Shown here one piece after another: positions 26,470 to 34,546 of a stretch of DNA of 64,000 nt (the stretch's first letter is position 1; each line of letters starts with the position of its first letter). This DNA is from DSUN01 sp035527715 (lineage in GTDB: Bacteria; Planctomycetota; PUPC01; DSUN01). Location: NCBI GenBank assembly GCA_035527715.1, contig DATKZY010000108.1, positions 1 to 64,000 of the forward strand. Direction: 5' to 3'. The notes under the pieces are model-generated. The model was not told the DNA's origin. It saw only the letters and a list, made by a program, of their open reading frames with translations, and made no database searches. The position numbers and the translations under genes were made by a program.

Positions 26470-26772
26470 ATGGAGCTGAGGTACCGAGTCCAGTACATGG
26501 ACGAGGTGGCGCTTGACTTCGATGCCCTGCCGAAGCGCGCACAGGCCATGGTCGTGTCAGGAATCCATGGCCATCTGGCCGCCGACGCCGACCGAGAGAC
26601 GAGGAACCGCAAGTCGCTCCGCCCTAACGACCTGGCAGCCTGGGAGCTGCGACTTGGCGACTATCGCGTCTTCTACGACGTGTTTCCTGAGGAGAGGACG
26701 GTGGTAGTGAAAGCCGTTGGGTGGAAGGTCCATAGCCGACTGCACATCCGCGGCCGGGAGTTTCTGCTATGA
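26470..26772 (+). CDS. RelE/ParE-type toxin
   Basis: A 100-residue basic protein with the RelE/ParE pattern: a strand with YRVQYMDEVALDFDALPKRAQ, a helix pair, RPNDLAAWELRLGDYRVFYDVFPEERTVVVKAVGWKVHSR. The LRLGDYRVFYDV strand is the core signature of the family, whose members cut mRNA at the ribosome or poison gyrase. It overlaps the antitoxin gene by four bases (ATGA). The toxin-first order is less common for relBE but usual for higBA-like and many planctomycete pairs. Confidence 0.85.
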   Translation: MELRYRVQYMDEVALDFDALPKRAQAMVVSGIHGHLAADADRETRNRKSLRPNDLAAWELRLGDYRVFYDVFPEERTVVVKAVGWKVHSRLHIRGREFLL

Positions 26773-27065
26773 AGACACTGGAGATCTCCAATCGCCCTCG
26801 TGACGTCCGCCCACTCCTGGAGCTGGCGAGCGAGGAGAACCTGGTCATCACGACGCCAGGGGGCAGGCAGTTCGTCCTGGCCGAGATTGACGACTTCGGG
26901 GAGGAAGTGCGCCTGGTTCGGGAAAACGCCGAGCTGATGGCGTTTCTCACAGCCAGGTCGCACGGATCGGGAAGGCTGACCGAGGCCCAACTGAGGAAGC
27001 GGCTCGGCCTCCCCCTGGCGGCGAGGCCGGTCAAGCGGCGGCCACGGGCCAGCACGACGCGATGA
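26769..27065 (+). CDS. antitoxin of the RelE-like pair (Phd/YefM-like)
   Basis: 98 residues. The N-terminus MKTLEISNRPRDVRPLLELASEENLVITTPGGRQFVLAEIDDF has the short beta and helix layout of Phd/YefM-type antitoxins (a TTPGGRQFVLAEID strand pair). A basic C-terminal tail rich in R/K and P would contact the toxin or DNA. It starts within the toxin stop (ATGA overlap). Function rests on context and the weak similarity. Confidence 0.75.
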   Translation: MKTLEISNRPRDVRPLLELASEENLVITTPGGRQFVLAEIDDFGEEVRLVRENAELMAFLTARSHGSGRLTEAQLRKRLGLPLAARPVKRRPRASTTR

Positions 27066-27292
27066 GTCGGCGTGTCATGGCCATGCCGGTCCCTGGAGAA
27101 AGGGGGCAAGGCCAGTAAATGGAAGACTGAGGTCTGACCCCCAGGCCGCCCTCTGAAGCCCTACGGCCTATCCCCCAATGCCTCTGGGAACTCCGACTGG
27201 CCGTGGGCCAGTCGTCCGTCCGAGTCCCCTATTCCCGCGGGCCGTTTGTCCAGTCGACGCTGAACCAGTACAGTACCGCGCCACACGGGAAA

Positions 27293-27496
27293 GTGTACAG
27301 AAAGGCGCCAGGGGTTTTCGCCCCCACTGGGCTTGCCCCAGTGGAGCGAAGGATTGGCCACTACACGGCGGCGCAACCCTCCCCCTGCCCCCTCCCTGAA
27401 AGGGAGGGGGGTTGGGGGTGGAGCGTCGGGTAGCTGCCAATCCTCCGCCCCACCGACGCGAGGTCGGTGGGGGCGCGGGGCGTCGTTTCTGTACAC
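27293..27496. repeat. large palindromic element, copy A
   Basis: Arms of about 75 bp. The outermost GTGTACAGAAA (27293-27303) and TTTCTGTACAC (27486-27496) are perfect; inside, blocks such as AGGATTGGCC and GCCAATCCT and stem-forming segments around 27331-27350 and 27451-27472 also pair. The centre is a C-rich/G-rich hairpin (about 27379-27418). It belongs to the same family as 45481-45770. No gene is seen from 27066 to 27601; frames here come from the repeat. Confidence 0.75.
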
Positions 27497-27601
27497 CTTC
27501 CTCTGTGGACGTTTACTTGGGCAGGCACTCCAGAACGCGTTGGGGTGCTAGATGGGTCAGCCTACACGTTGTTGCTCAGCAGGAAGGATGGACAAGAGAC
27601 C

Positions 27602-28120
27602 ATGAACCCGGAGAGCGTCATCAGGAGCGAGACGAACGAGGACGTCGGGGCCATCGCCGAGGTGACGGTCGCGGCGTTCCGGACCTTGGAGATCAGCAAC
27701 CACACCGAGCAGTTCATCATAGAGGCGCTCCGCGCCGCCCAGGCCCTCACCGTATCGCTTGTCGCAGAGGTCCGTGGCCGCGTCGTGGGTCACATTGCGT
27801 TCTCGCCGGTGACCATTTCGGACGGCACACAAGACTGGTACGGACTCGGACCTGTTTCTGCCCTGCCGGAATACCAGCGTCAGGGCATTGGCAAGGCCCT
27901 GATCCATGAGGGACTATCACGGCTGAAGAGCATCCACGCTCGCGGCTGTTGTGTCGTGGGGCATCCGGAGTATTACAGGAAGTTCGGGTTCGATAACGTT
28001 CCGGACCTTGTCCTTGAGGGAGTGCCACCCGAAGTCTTCTTCGCACTGTCTTTCGACGGACATACTCCGTGGGGCACCGTCACCTTCCACGAAGCCTTCA
28101 AAGCCGATGGCCACCAATAG
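27602..28120 (+). CDS. GNAT-family N-acetyltransferase (YhbS-like)
   Basis: 172 residues, with the acetyl-CoA binding motif VSALPEYQRQGIGKALIHEGL and flanking strands (VSLVAEVRGRVVGHIAFSPV, GCCVVGHPEYYRKFGFDNV). The GHPEYYRKFGF segment points to the YhbS subgroup of GNAT acetyltransferases, whose substrates are mostly unknown. Start is the ATG at 27602; longer frames begin in the palindromic element. It stands between that element and a transposase fragment, so it may be an acquired cargo gene. Confidence 0.9.
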   Translation: MNPESVIRSETNEDVGAIAEVTVAAFRTLEISNHTEQFIIEALRAAQALTVSLVAEVRGRVVGHIAFSPVTISDGTQDWYGLGPVSALPEYQRQGIGKALIHEGLSRLKSIHARGCCVVGHPEYYRKFGFDNVPDLVLEGVPPEVFFALSFDGHTPWGTVTFHEAFKADGHQ

Positions 28121-28143
28121 CGTCCCGGCGACGCTCCCCAGCG

Positions 28144-28218
28144 CGCCTGACCCACGTGGGCAGGGACACCCGCATCGAAGCCTTCACCTACCAGGCCCGC
28201 CAGCACGCCGCGCGCGCC
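28144..28218 (+). pseudogene. remnant copy of the activase 3' end
   Basis: Reads RLTHVGRDTRIEAFTYQARQ and then HAA, against LTHVGEDTRIEAFVYQARQHAE at the C-terminus of the activase at 21879-26090 (26010-26085). The similarity covers about 75 bases in the same strand and stops sharply on both sides. No start, stop or other part of the gene is present. It lies directly upstream of the transposase fragment. Confidence 0.8.
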
Positions 28219-28264
28219 GCACTCGGCACTCCATGCCAGCAGAGCCAGGTAGCAGCTCAGGCGC

Positions 28265-29041
28265 GTGCTTGACATACCTAGCGGGCAAGCCCACGCCATT
28301 CTCACAGAAGAGCGCCGTTGGCTCGCCCCCGGCACCGTATGGGCTGCCGACTTCGCCGAGCCGCCCAACCCTGTGGACGGCCTCTACGAACAGATCCTCG
28401 CCGCACGCGACCTGGGAAGCTCTTATCAGATCCACTGGCTCCCCACGCCCACGGGCGAGGCCCGGCACGCCTGCGACGCCCTCGGGGCCGCCTTCCGCCA
28501 GCGCGGCGCCCCCCTCGTCGCCAAGAGCGACAACGGCAGCCCGTTCATCAGCGGCACCTTCCAGAGCCTGCTCGAACGATGGAATGTCGTCGCTCTCTTG
28601 TCTCCCCCGTATACCCCGTGGTACAATGGGGCCATCGAGGCGGGCATTGGCTCGAACGGCACCCGCACCCACTACGAGGCCGCACGCCATGGCCACCCCG
28701 GCTACTGGACGAGCGATGACCTCGAAGCCGCACGGCTCCAGTCCAACACCACCGCGCGCCCCTGGGGTGCCCGTGGCCCCACGCCGCAGGCCCTCTGGAC
28801 CCAGAGGCCGCCCATCACCCCGGACGAGCGCCAGCTCTTCCGCTACTGCCTGGAGCACATGCACGCCCAGGTCCTACGCGAACTCGACCTGTCCACGGCC
28901 GACCTGTCGGACGGCGATGTGCGGGCCGTTGTGGCCCGTGCCGCCACGCGCCGAGCGCTCGAAACGCTCGGCTATCTCTGCGTCCGGAGGAAGCGAATTA
29001 CTCCACCCTTTAACTCCCATTTGCGTCACATCATTACCTAA
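28265..29041 (+). CDS. DDE transposase/integrase catalytic domain, N-terminally truncated
   Basis: 258 residues holding the rve-type catalytic core: Asp29 (VWAADFAEPP), Asp89 (AKSDNGSPF) and Glu125 (YNGAIEAGI), with the D-35-E spacing. The N-terminal helix-turn-helix region of full transposases is missing, so this is likely a decayed insertion sequence rather than a complete element; no terminal inverted repeats were found. Start GTG at 28265 is uncertain. The neighbouring activase remnant and GNAT gene suggest past transposition at this spot. Confidence 0.8.
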   Translation: MLDIPSGQAHAILTEERRWLAPGTVWAADFAEPPNPVDGLYEQILAARDLGSSYQIHWLPTPTGEARHACDALGAAFRQRGAPLVAKSDNGSPFISGTFQSLLERWNVVALLSPPYTPWYNGAIEAGIGSNGTRTHYEAARHGHPGYWTSDDLEAARLQSNTTARPWGARGPTPQALWTQRPPITPDERQLFRYCLEHMHAQVLRELDLSTADLSDGDVRAVVARAATRRALETLGYLCVRRKRITPPFNSHLRHIIT

Positions 29042-29119
29042 AGGCCACAAAGGGTGCGAGCGCTGTCCAAGTGCAGGGCAAGGCCAGATTGTACTACTAC
29101 GGTGAGGGAGGAGTTCTCT

Positions 29120-29167
29120 ATGGTTACCGCGTTGAGACCAAGAGCTTCTGAGGGGCGACGCCTTTGA
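29120..29167 (+). CDS. 15-residue leader ORF coupled to the next gene
   Basis: Peptide MVTALRPRASEGRRL with a very strong ribosome site GGGAGGAG (29106-29113) six bases before its ATG. Its TGA (29165-29167) overlaps the TTG start (29164) of the following gene as TTGA, which suggests translational coupling. No homology is claimed for the peptide itself. Confidence 0.5.
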   Translation: MVTALRPRASEGRRL

Positions 29168-30312
29168 ACGGACCTGGACATGGCGCTGTAAGCGGTAGGG
29201 AGCTCTCAGGTCCACGCTATTGCGCCCAGGTCATGGCTTGCGCTCTAGCAGTCCTGACCGGAGGGGTGTCAAGGGGCGCAGCCACAGATCAGGACAGGGG
29301 AGCTAAGGTCACCACGAACGTAGAGATTGCCCCTGCCAGAGAACTCAAGGCGGACCCTGCTGCGCGTGAGGCCCTTACCAGGCTACTGAGGCAAATCCTC
29401 GATGATCGGAAGGAGCTTGAGAGCAAGAGGATGAGCATGATGGCGAAGATGCCCCCCGGCAAAGATGATAGCTTGGTTCGCGATGAACAGGCGATGGTCT
29501 TTGAGGCCAGGACATCGGAACTGGACAGCCTGGCCCAGTTCGCGCGGCGGTTTCCTTGCTCGCTGGAAGCGCTATCAGCGAAGTTCCTGATCGGGTTCAC
29601 GTTCTGCCTTGGCGTGCCAGGGTATCCCGAGGACACTGGTCTTCCATGCTTCGACGACACCGCTACGAACTACTCAGAGACCCGCGAGGGTCTCATGTCT
29701 CGGTGGGCTGCTCTGGGATTACGCGTGTGGGAGATGGTGGAACAACAACGCCAGTCGCAGATGCACAAGGCGAGGCCCGTTGATCGCAAAGCGGCCAGGG
29801 ACCTTCTTGTCGAGTTGCTGACTGCAACAAAGGACCTCCTGCCTGTTGCTGCCAACGTTGACGCTGATGCGTCGGAGTTCGGGCGAACCTACCGTGTCAT
29901 GCTTCTGAGCCGCCTTAGTAACCCAGAGGACCACAAGCTGTTGCCCGTGGTCAGGGGCGAACTAGCACAGGTTCTCAGTGCTCTGGGCAGGAGCGAGGAG
30001 GCGCGAGAGGCATACCGCGGCATCATAAGGGACTTCCCTGGCACCCGAGATGCGCGCGAGGCAGAGATACGTCTGGGAACCATGGACGGCCAGGATAAGG
30101 AGGGTTGGCGTCAACCACTGGAGACCCTCCTCGCAGGAGAGAAGGGAGGAGAAGCGGATGCCCGCGCGCCCGTCGTACCAGCGGGCGCGCGTGGGTCGTT
30201 CTGGGGAGCGCGGTGGGTGGGCCTGGTGTCGTGTGGCGCCGCGGCTGTCTTGGGCTTCTGCATCGTTCTGGTGGTATTGCGCCTACGCAGAAGGCAGCGC
30301 GATCGTGCCTAA
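29164..30312 (+). CDS. unknown exported protein with a C-terminal membrane anchor
   Basis: 382 residues, not recognised. An N-terminal hydrophobic stretch (YCAQVMACALAVLTGG) could be a signal peptide. The middle is helical and charged, with a tetratricopeptide-like segment near residues 265-300 (LAQVLSALGRSEEAREAYRGIIRDFPGTRDAREAEIRLG). One C-terminal membrane helix (WVGLVSCGAAAVLGFCIVLVVL) is followed by a basic tail. Start TTG at 29164 follows a coupled leader ORF; an ATG at 29233 in frame is an alternative. Base composition is less GC-rich than the core genes, consistent with an accessory origin. Confidence 0.6.
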   Translation: MNGPGHGAVSGRELSGPRYCAQVMACALAVLTGGVSRGAATDQDRGAKVTTNVEIAPARELKADPAAREALTRLLRQILDDRKELESKRMSMMAKMPPGKDDSLVRDEQAMVFEARTSELDSLAQFARRFPCSLEALSAKFLIGFTFCLGVPGYPEDTGLPCFDDTATNYSETREGLMSRWAALGLRVWEMVEQQRQSQMHKARPVDRKAARDLLVELLTATKDLLPVAANVDADASEFGRTYRVMLLSRLSNPEDHKLLPVVRGELAQVLSALGRSEEAREAYRGIIRDFPGTRDAREAEIRLGTMDGQDKEGWRQPLETLLAGEKGGEADARAPVVPAGARGSFWGARWVGLVSCGAAAVLGFCIVLVVLRLRRRQRDRA

Positions 30313-30769
30313 TACCCAAACCTGGGGTCATCCCCCAGTGACCTAAGGGTCGGGGTGTCAGATCTTCAAATATCAATTATCCGCGGGGTCGGGGTGTCAG
30401 ATCTTCAAATATCAATTATCCGCGGGAGCGAGCTTCAGCCATCGTGGCTCTTGACTTTGCACTGTCGGGACGCGCAGGATCGGGCATCGGAGGGGGGCGT
30501 CACTCGGCATCCCTTCTTGCCGGCGCAGGAGGTCGCTTCTCTCTCGCCTCGGCGACCACCTAGACTCGCGGAGTGCCATTCGTGCCATTCGTGCCAGGCA
30601 CACTGCCATTCGTGCCAGGCACACCACGGAGGCGTAACCTCCGCGCAGGAGACAGGTTATGCCTTCGCATGTCATTTCGGCTCTCCTGGTGCCTCCCCCG
30701 GCCGAGGTGGGAGGATGCCTATCCCGGTGGCGCTGGTGAACGCAACGGTGCCAGGTCCAGAACAACGGA
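30313..30769. other. repeat-bearing intergenic region
   Basis: No gene is supported. It holds the 39-bp tandem repeat (30347-30424) and, at about 30573-30622, three copies of TGCCATTCG in a tandem array. Its right end abuts the stop of the minus-strand DUF5615 gene. Confidence 0.5.
30347..30424. repeat. two tandem 39-bp repeats
   Basis: 30347-30385 and 30386-30424 are identical 39-bp units beginning GGGTCGGGGTGTCAGATC. They are AT-richer than the surroundings (TTCAAATATCAATTAT). Confidence 0.85.
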
Positions 30770-31141
30770 TCATGCGCTCGGAAGCCAGAGGAACTGATCA
30801 CGCACCATGGCGGGGGTGTGAGTTCGGAGCAGTGCGTGGCAGCGTCGGAGGAACTCTCGCAGGCCAATCTGCTTGCACACGGCGATGCCGGAGTGGTGCC
30901 CGCCCTCCGCAAGCCAACGGTAATGTGCGCGGCTGAAATGGGCAACGTTGTAGGTGATGATGCAACGGCCGTTCTCGGCGGCCCAGGCGACGTGGGCTTC
31001 GTCCGGCAAGGCCTGCCTGCCAATCTCCCACACGCTGATGACATCGAAGCCACGTAGGCGCAGGATCTTGGCGGCACGAACGTGGATGTGGGCATCGAGG
31101 AGGAGCCGGAGCGTCTCGCGCTCACTTACGGGCAAGGCCAT
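30770..31141 (-). CDS. DUF5615-family PIN-like toxin
   Basis: 123 residues with the PIN-like fold of the DUF5615 family: LRLLLDAHIHVRAAKILRLRGFDV with the first acidic residue, LPDEAHVAWAAENGRCIITYNVAHF with the second acidic site and the TxN turn. Such proteins are probable RNases paired with DUF433 antitoxins. The ATG at 31141 overlaps the upstream DUF433 gene by 20 bases; a longer frame to 31195 is unlikely. The C-terminus is longer than the minimal domain. Confidence 0.85.
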   Translation of the reverse strand: MALPVSERETLRLLLDAHIHVRAAKILRLRGFDVISVWEIGRQALPDEAHVAWAAENGRCIITYNVAHFSRAHYRWLAEGGHHSGIAVCKQIGLREFLRRCHALLRTHTPAMVRDQFLWLPSA

Positions 31142-31439
31142 CGTCCTTGACCAGGTAGCCTTCGTCGGTGAGCCGGAGCCCCAGGCTTGCGGCATACTCC
31201 TTGGGGTCTACGGGAGCGAGGAGCTGCTCGATCTCGTCCTGATGGTCGTAGTAGTAGGCGAGGGCCTCGTGCAACTGGGCGGGCAAGAGGCCGGGATAAC
31301 CTTCGAGGATCTCGACGATGTCCATCCCCTCCTTGTAGCACGACACGATTGCCGCCACCGTCAGTCGGGTGCCTCGGATGATGGGCTCTCTGTCCCCGCG
31401 TCGCAGGGCGATCCATCGGTAGCCGGTGCTGGTGCTCAT
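31122..31439 (-). CDS. DUF433 family antitoxin
   Basis: 105 residues. The DUF433 helix-turn-helix is plain: REPIIRGTRLTVAAIVSCYKEGMDIVEILEGYPGLLPAQLHEALAYYYDHQDEI. It would bind its own promoter and neutralise the DUF5615 partner downstream. ATG at 31439 with AGGAGG six bases upstream. Both genes form one minus-strand operon. Confidence 0.9.
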   Translation of the reverse strand: MSTSTGYRWIALRRGDREPIIRGTRLTVAAIVSCYKEGMDIVEILEGYPGLLPAQLHEALAYYYDHQDEIEQLLAPVDPKEYAASLGLRLTDEGYLVKDDGLARK

Positions 31440-31606
31440 GCTTGCCTCCTGTCGCCTTCCATCTTATCCGTTACCCCACGAGGTTTCAAGTGGGCGATTG
31501 GACCATTGGCACTCCCCCCTTGCGCAGGGATGCCCGCAGTGATTGAATAGAGCATGCCGCTGGCCGTCTAATCGTGGGGGGAGATTGGGTCACAGGAGGC
31601 ATCCAG

Positions 31607-32425
31607 GTGCGTCGCACAATCACTTTCGCGCTGGCCTTTCTGCCGTGGTTTGCCCTCGCCGACGTCGTGCACATGGCCGATGGCACGAGCCGCGAGGGGC
31701 GCGTGGTCGAGGCGAACGACAAGGAGGTCGTCCTGGAGGTCGGCCAGGGAGGGGTGTCGCTCGCCGTCCGCCTGCCGCGCAGCCAGGTGGTGAGAATCGA
31801 GGAGAAGCCGAGCGGCACCACGGCCGTGATGGCGGAGTACGTCACGCGCCTGGCCAACGCGCTCAAGAGCAAGAGCGCCGACGACTGGCACGCCTTCGGC
31901 CTCTGGTGTCGCGAGCAGCGCGGCTTCCGCAACAAGGCCGACGACGCCTTCCAGCGCGCCCTCACCCTCGACCCCGACCACGCCCCCACCCACGTGCTCC
32001 TCGGCCACGTGCGGGTCAACGAGGCGTGGATGACCCGCGAGCAGGCCGCCCAGCTCCTCTTCCCCGACTTCGAGGCGAACCTGAAGCTCCGCGAGCTGGA
32101 GTCCGAGAAGCAGCTCGAGGAGGCCCGCACGGCCGTGCTCGAGGAGCAGAAGCGGTCGAAGGCCCTCGAGGCCAAGCTCGCCGAGCTGCGGAAGGACATC
32201 GAGGACCTCCGCCAGCGCCTCGCCCTGCCCGCGCTCCCGCCCGACTACTATCGGCCCCGCGTCATCTACCGCCCCTACGTCATCTTCCCGCCGCGGCACC
32301 ATCCGCGCCCGCAGCCCCCGCCCGACAAGAAGGCGCCGCCCGAGAAGACGCCGCCGGCGAAGCCTTCGTCGCCCGAGACGCCGCCCCCCGACACCAAGGG
32401 CGAAGCGGACGGCTCAACCAAGTAG
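31607..32425 (+). CDS. unknown secreted protein with coiled coil and proline-rich tail
   Basis: 272 residues, no family recognised. Signal peptide VRRTITFALAFLPWFALA is followed by a small beta domain (VVHMADGTSREGRVVEANDKEVVLEV) common in planctomycete exported proteins. A TPR-like helical pair (DDAFQRALTLDPDHAPTHVLLGHV) comes next, then a coiled coil of E/K/L heptads around residues 165-210, and a Pro/Lys-rich tail. The GTG start at 31607 has AGGAGG seven bases upstream. Likely periplasmic or surface-linked; role unknown. Confidence 0.7.
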   Translation: MRRTITFALAFLPWFALADVVHMADGTSREGRVVEANDKEVVLEVGQGGVSLAVRLPRSQVVRIEEKPSGTTAVMAEYVTRLANALKSKSADDWHAFGLWCREQRGFRNKADDAFQRALTLDPDHAPTHVLLGHVRVNEAWMTREQAAQLLFPDFEANLKLRELESEKQLEEARTAVLEEQKRSKALEAKLAELRKDIEDLRQRLALPALPPDYYRPRVIYRPYVIFPPRHHPRPQPPPDKKAPPEKTPPAKPSSPETPPPDTKGEADGSTK

Positions 32426-32546
32426 TGCGTGCGCGGCGCCGGGGTTGCGTCCCCGCCCGGATTCTGGTAAGCTCTTGCCGTGGGCGATCGAGCGCGCAGA
32501 TCGTGCCCGTTTGCTCCCAGACTGTTTGCACCAGGAGCGCGGCTGC

Positions 32547-33749
32547 ATGGCGTACAAGATTGCGGTGATCCCTGGCGACGGCACGGGGCCGGAGGTAGTG
32601 CGCGAGGCTCTGAAGGTGCTCGATGCCGCGGCCGCGGCGCACGGGTTCCAGTATGAGACCGTGCTCTACGACCTCGGCGGCGAGAGGTTCCTGCGCACGG
32701 GCGAGGTGCTGCCGGCGACGGTGCTCGAGGAGCTGCGTTCGGCCAACGCCATCTTCCTCGGCGCGGTCGGCCATCCGAAGGTGGCGCCGGGCGTCCTCGA
32801 GCGTGGCCTGCTCCTCACCCTCCGCTTCGAGCTCGAGCAATACATCAACCTGCGTCCCGTGAAGCTCTACCCCGGCGTCGAGTGCCCGATCAAGGGCAAG
32901 GAGCCGAAGGATATTGACTTCGTGGTCGTCCGTGAGAACAACGAGGGCCTCTACACGGGCGCGGGTGGCGTGCTGCGCAAGGGCACGCCCGAGGAAGTGG
33001 CCACCCAGATCTCGGTGAACACACGGGCGGGGGTCGAGCGCTGCCTCCGCTACGCCTTCGAGTACACGCGGCGCCGCGGCCGCCGGCGCACCGTGAGGGT
33101 CGAGGCGGCCGACCTGGTCTCCGTCGCCAGCGGAGCGCCGGGCGACCCGGTCGAGTTCGTCCACCGCGAGCGCGGCAGGATGCTCGGCAGGGTCGTCAAG
33201 CACGACGCCGCGGCCGCGGAACTCGAGGTCGCCGGCTCGCTCACGCTGTGCGGGAAGACCAACGTCCTGACGTTCGAGCAGGACCTCTGGTGGCGGGCGT
33301 TCCACGAGGTGGGCGCAGCCGACTTCCCCGAGGTGTTCCGCGACTACGCGCACGTGGACGCTACGTGCATGTGGATGGTGAAGAACCCCGAGTTCTTCGA
33401 CGTGATCGTGACCAACAACATGTTTGGGGACATCATCACCGACCTGGGGGCGATGATCCAGGGGGGCATGGGCGTCGCCGCGGGCGGGAACATCAACCCG
33501 AACGGCGTCTCGATGTTCGAGCCGATGGGCGGCTCGGCGCCCAAGTACACGGGCAAGAACGCCATCAACCCCATTGCAGCCATCGGCGCCGTGGGGATGC
33601 TGCTGGACGTGTTGGGCGAACACGCAGCGGCCGCCGCGGTGGACGCCGCCATTGCGGCGACGACGCCCACGATGAAGAGCATGGCCGCCGGCAAGATGGG
33701 CTACACGACCACCCAGGTGGGCGACGCGGTGGCCGCGGCCATCCGCTGA
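32547..33749 (+). CDS. isocitrate/isopropylmalate dehydrogenase family protein with an insertion
   Basis: 400 residues, NAD(P)-dependent beta-decarboxylating dehydrogenase of the LeuB/homoisocitrate family. Seen: IAVIPGDGTGPEVVREALKVL, VRENNEGLYTGAG, the metal- and NAD-site DVIVTNNMFGDIITDLGAMIQGGMG and EPMGGSAPKYTGKNAINPIA. The stretch from about residue 182 to 231 (TVRVEAADLVSVASGAPGDP onward), between the FEYTRRRGRRR helix and LTLCGKTNVLTF, is an extra segment of about 50 residues not present in standard LeuB. The R/E/N pattern fits 3-isopropylmalate or homoisocitrate, but no leucine gene is near, so substrate is open. ATG at 32547 with AGGAG nine bases upstream. Confidence 0.85.
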   Translation: MAYKIAVIPGDGTGPEVVREALKVLDAAAAAHGFQYETVLYDLGGERFLRTGEVLPATVLEELRSANAIFLGAVGHPKVAPGVLERGLLLTLRFELEQYINLRPVKLYPGVECPIKGKEPKDIDFVVVRENNEGLYTGAGGVLRKGTPEEVATQISVNTRAGVERCLRYAFEYTRRRGRRRTVRVEAADLVSVASGAPGDPVEFVHRERGRMLGRVVKHDAAAAELEVAGSLTLCGKTNVLTFEQDLWWRAFHEVGAADFPEVFRDYAHVDATCMWMVKNPEFFDVIVTNNMFGDIITDLGAMIQGGMGVAAGGNINPNGVSMFEPMGGSAPKYTGKNAINPIAAIGAVGMLLDVLGEHAAAAAVDAAIAATTPTMKSMAAGKMGYTTTQVGDAVAAAIR

Positions 33750-33785
33750 CCCTCTGGCACCGCTTCGAGGACACTGAGGCCCGCT

Positions 33786-34523
33786 ATGCACAGACGCATC
33801 TCTCTCCTCGCCGTTTCGGCCGCCCTTCTCCTCACCACTTCGGGCTGCGGCTGGCTGCCCTGGCCGCGCCGCAGGGCGGAGCCGCCCGCGAGGAACGTCC
33901 TCGGCATCAACGACGACCGGTTCAGGGAGCTGGACGAAGATGCCCTCGACGCCGAGGTGGCTCGGCCCAAGAACGGGCTGCGCCTGACCATCCGCACCGA
34001 CAAGACGGCCTACCAGATCGGGGAGCCGATCCTGGTGGACGTCCGCCTGGAGAACGTGACCTCGCCCGCGGGCGGGCAGACGGCCCGCGACATCCCCGTC
34101 TACTTCGAGCCCCTGGCTCGCGCCCGCGAGGGCGGCGCCATGGAGTGGCTCTTCAAGTTCCAGATCCGCACCGAGCCTGCCGAGCGGCTCATCTACCACA
34201 GCCCCGAGGTCAAGGTGCCGGACACAGAGCGGGGCGACTACTACCACTACGTCATCCTGCCGCCGCAGAGCTTCGTGGGGCGGCGCTTCGTCCTCTGGCC
34301 CTCGCGCGCCCGCGGCCTCACCAACCCCGGGCGATACAACATCATTGCCGCCTACATGGTGGAGGAGGACTCCGCCTACGTCATCATCAGCCGCCACCTC
34401 ACGGCCCAACAGGTCGAGCTCCTCGGCACCAAGCTTGCGTACGTCCGCGTCTGGACCGGCCAGGTCTTCTCCAACCGTGTCACCATCCACGTCAAGCGCA
34501 AGAAGATCCTGGGAATCTTCTGA
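33786..34523 (+). CDS. unknown lipoprotein
   Basis: 245 residues, not recognised. Lipobox LTTSGC with Cys21 after a clear hydrophobic signal (ISLLAVSAALLLTTSG). The mature part begins with a proline/arginine linker, then an Ig-like beta region (GLRLTIRTDKTAYQIGEPILVDVRLENVTS), the pattern of planctomycete envelope proteins in which a beta-sandwich domain carries a KTAYQIGEPI motif. It lies 37 bases after the dehydrogenase and 24 bases before the next gene, so all three are probably cotranscribed. Confidence 0.7.
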   Translation: MHRRISLLAVSAALLLTTSGCGWLPWPRRRAEPPARNVLGINDDRFRELDEDALDAEVARPKNGLRLTIRTDKTAYQIGEPILVDVRLENVTSPAGGQTARDIPVYFEPLARAREGGAMEWLFKFQIRTEPAERLIYHSPEVKVPDTERGDYYHYVILPPQSFVGRRFVLWPSRARGLTNPGRYNIIAAYMVEEDSAYVIISRHLTAQQVELLGTKLAYVRVWTGQVFSNRVTIHVKRKKILGIF

Positions 34524-34546
34524 GGCCCAACTTCAGGGGGACTGCC

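Noticed and set aside
27161..27551. Several ORFs in the palindromic element A
   Set aside because: They arise from the repeat on both strands; translations are proline/glycine low complexity.
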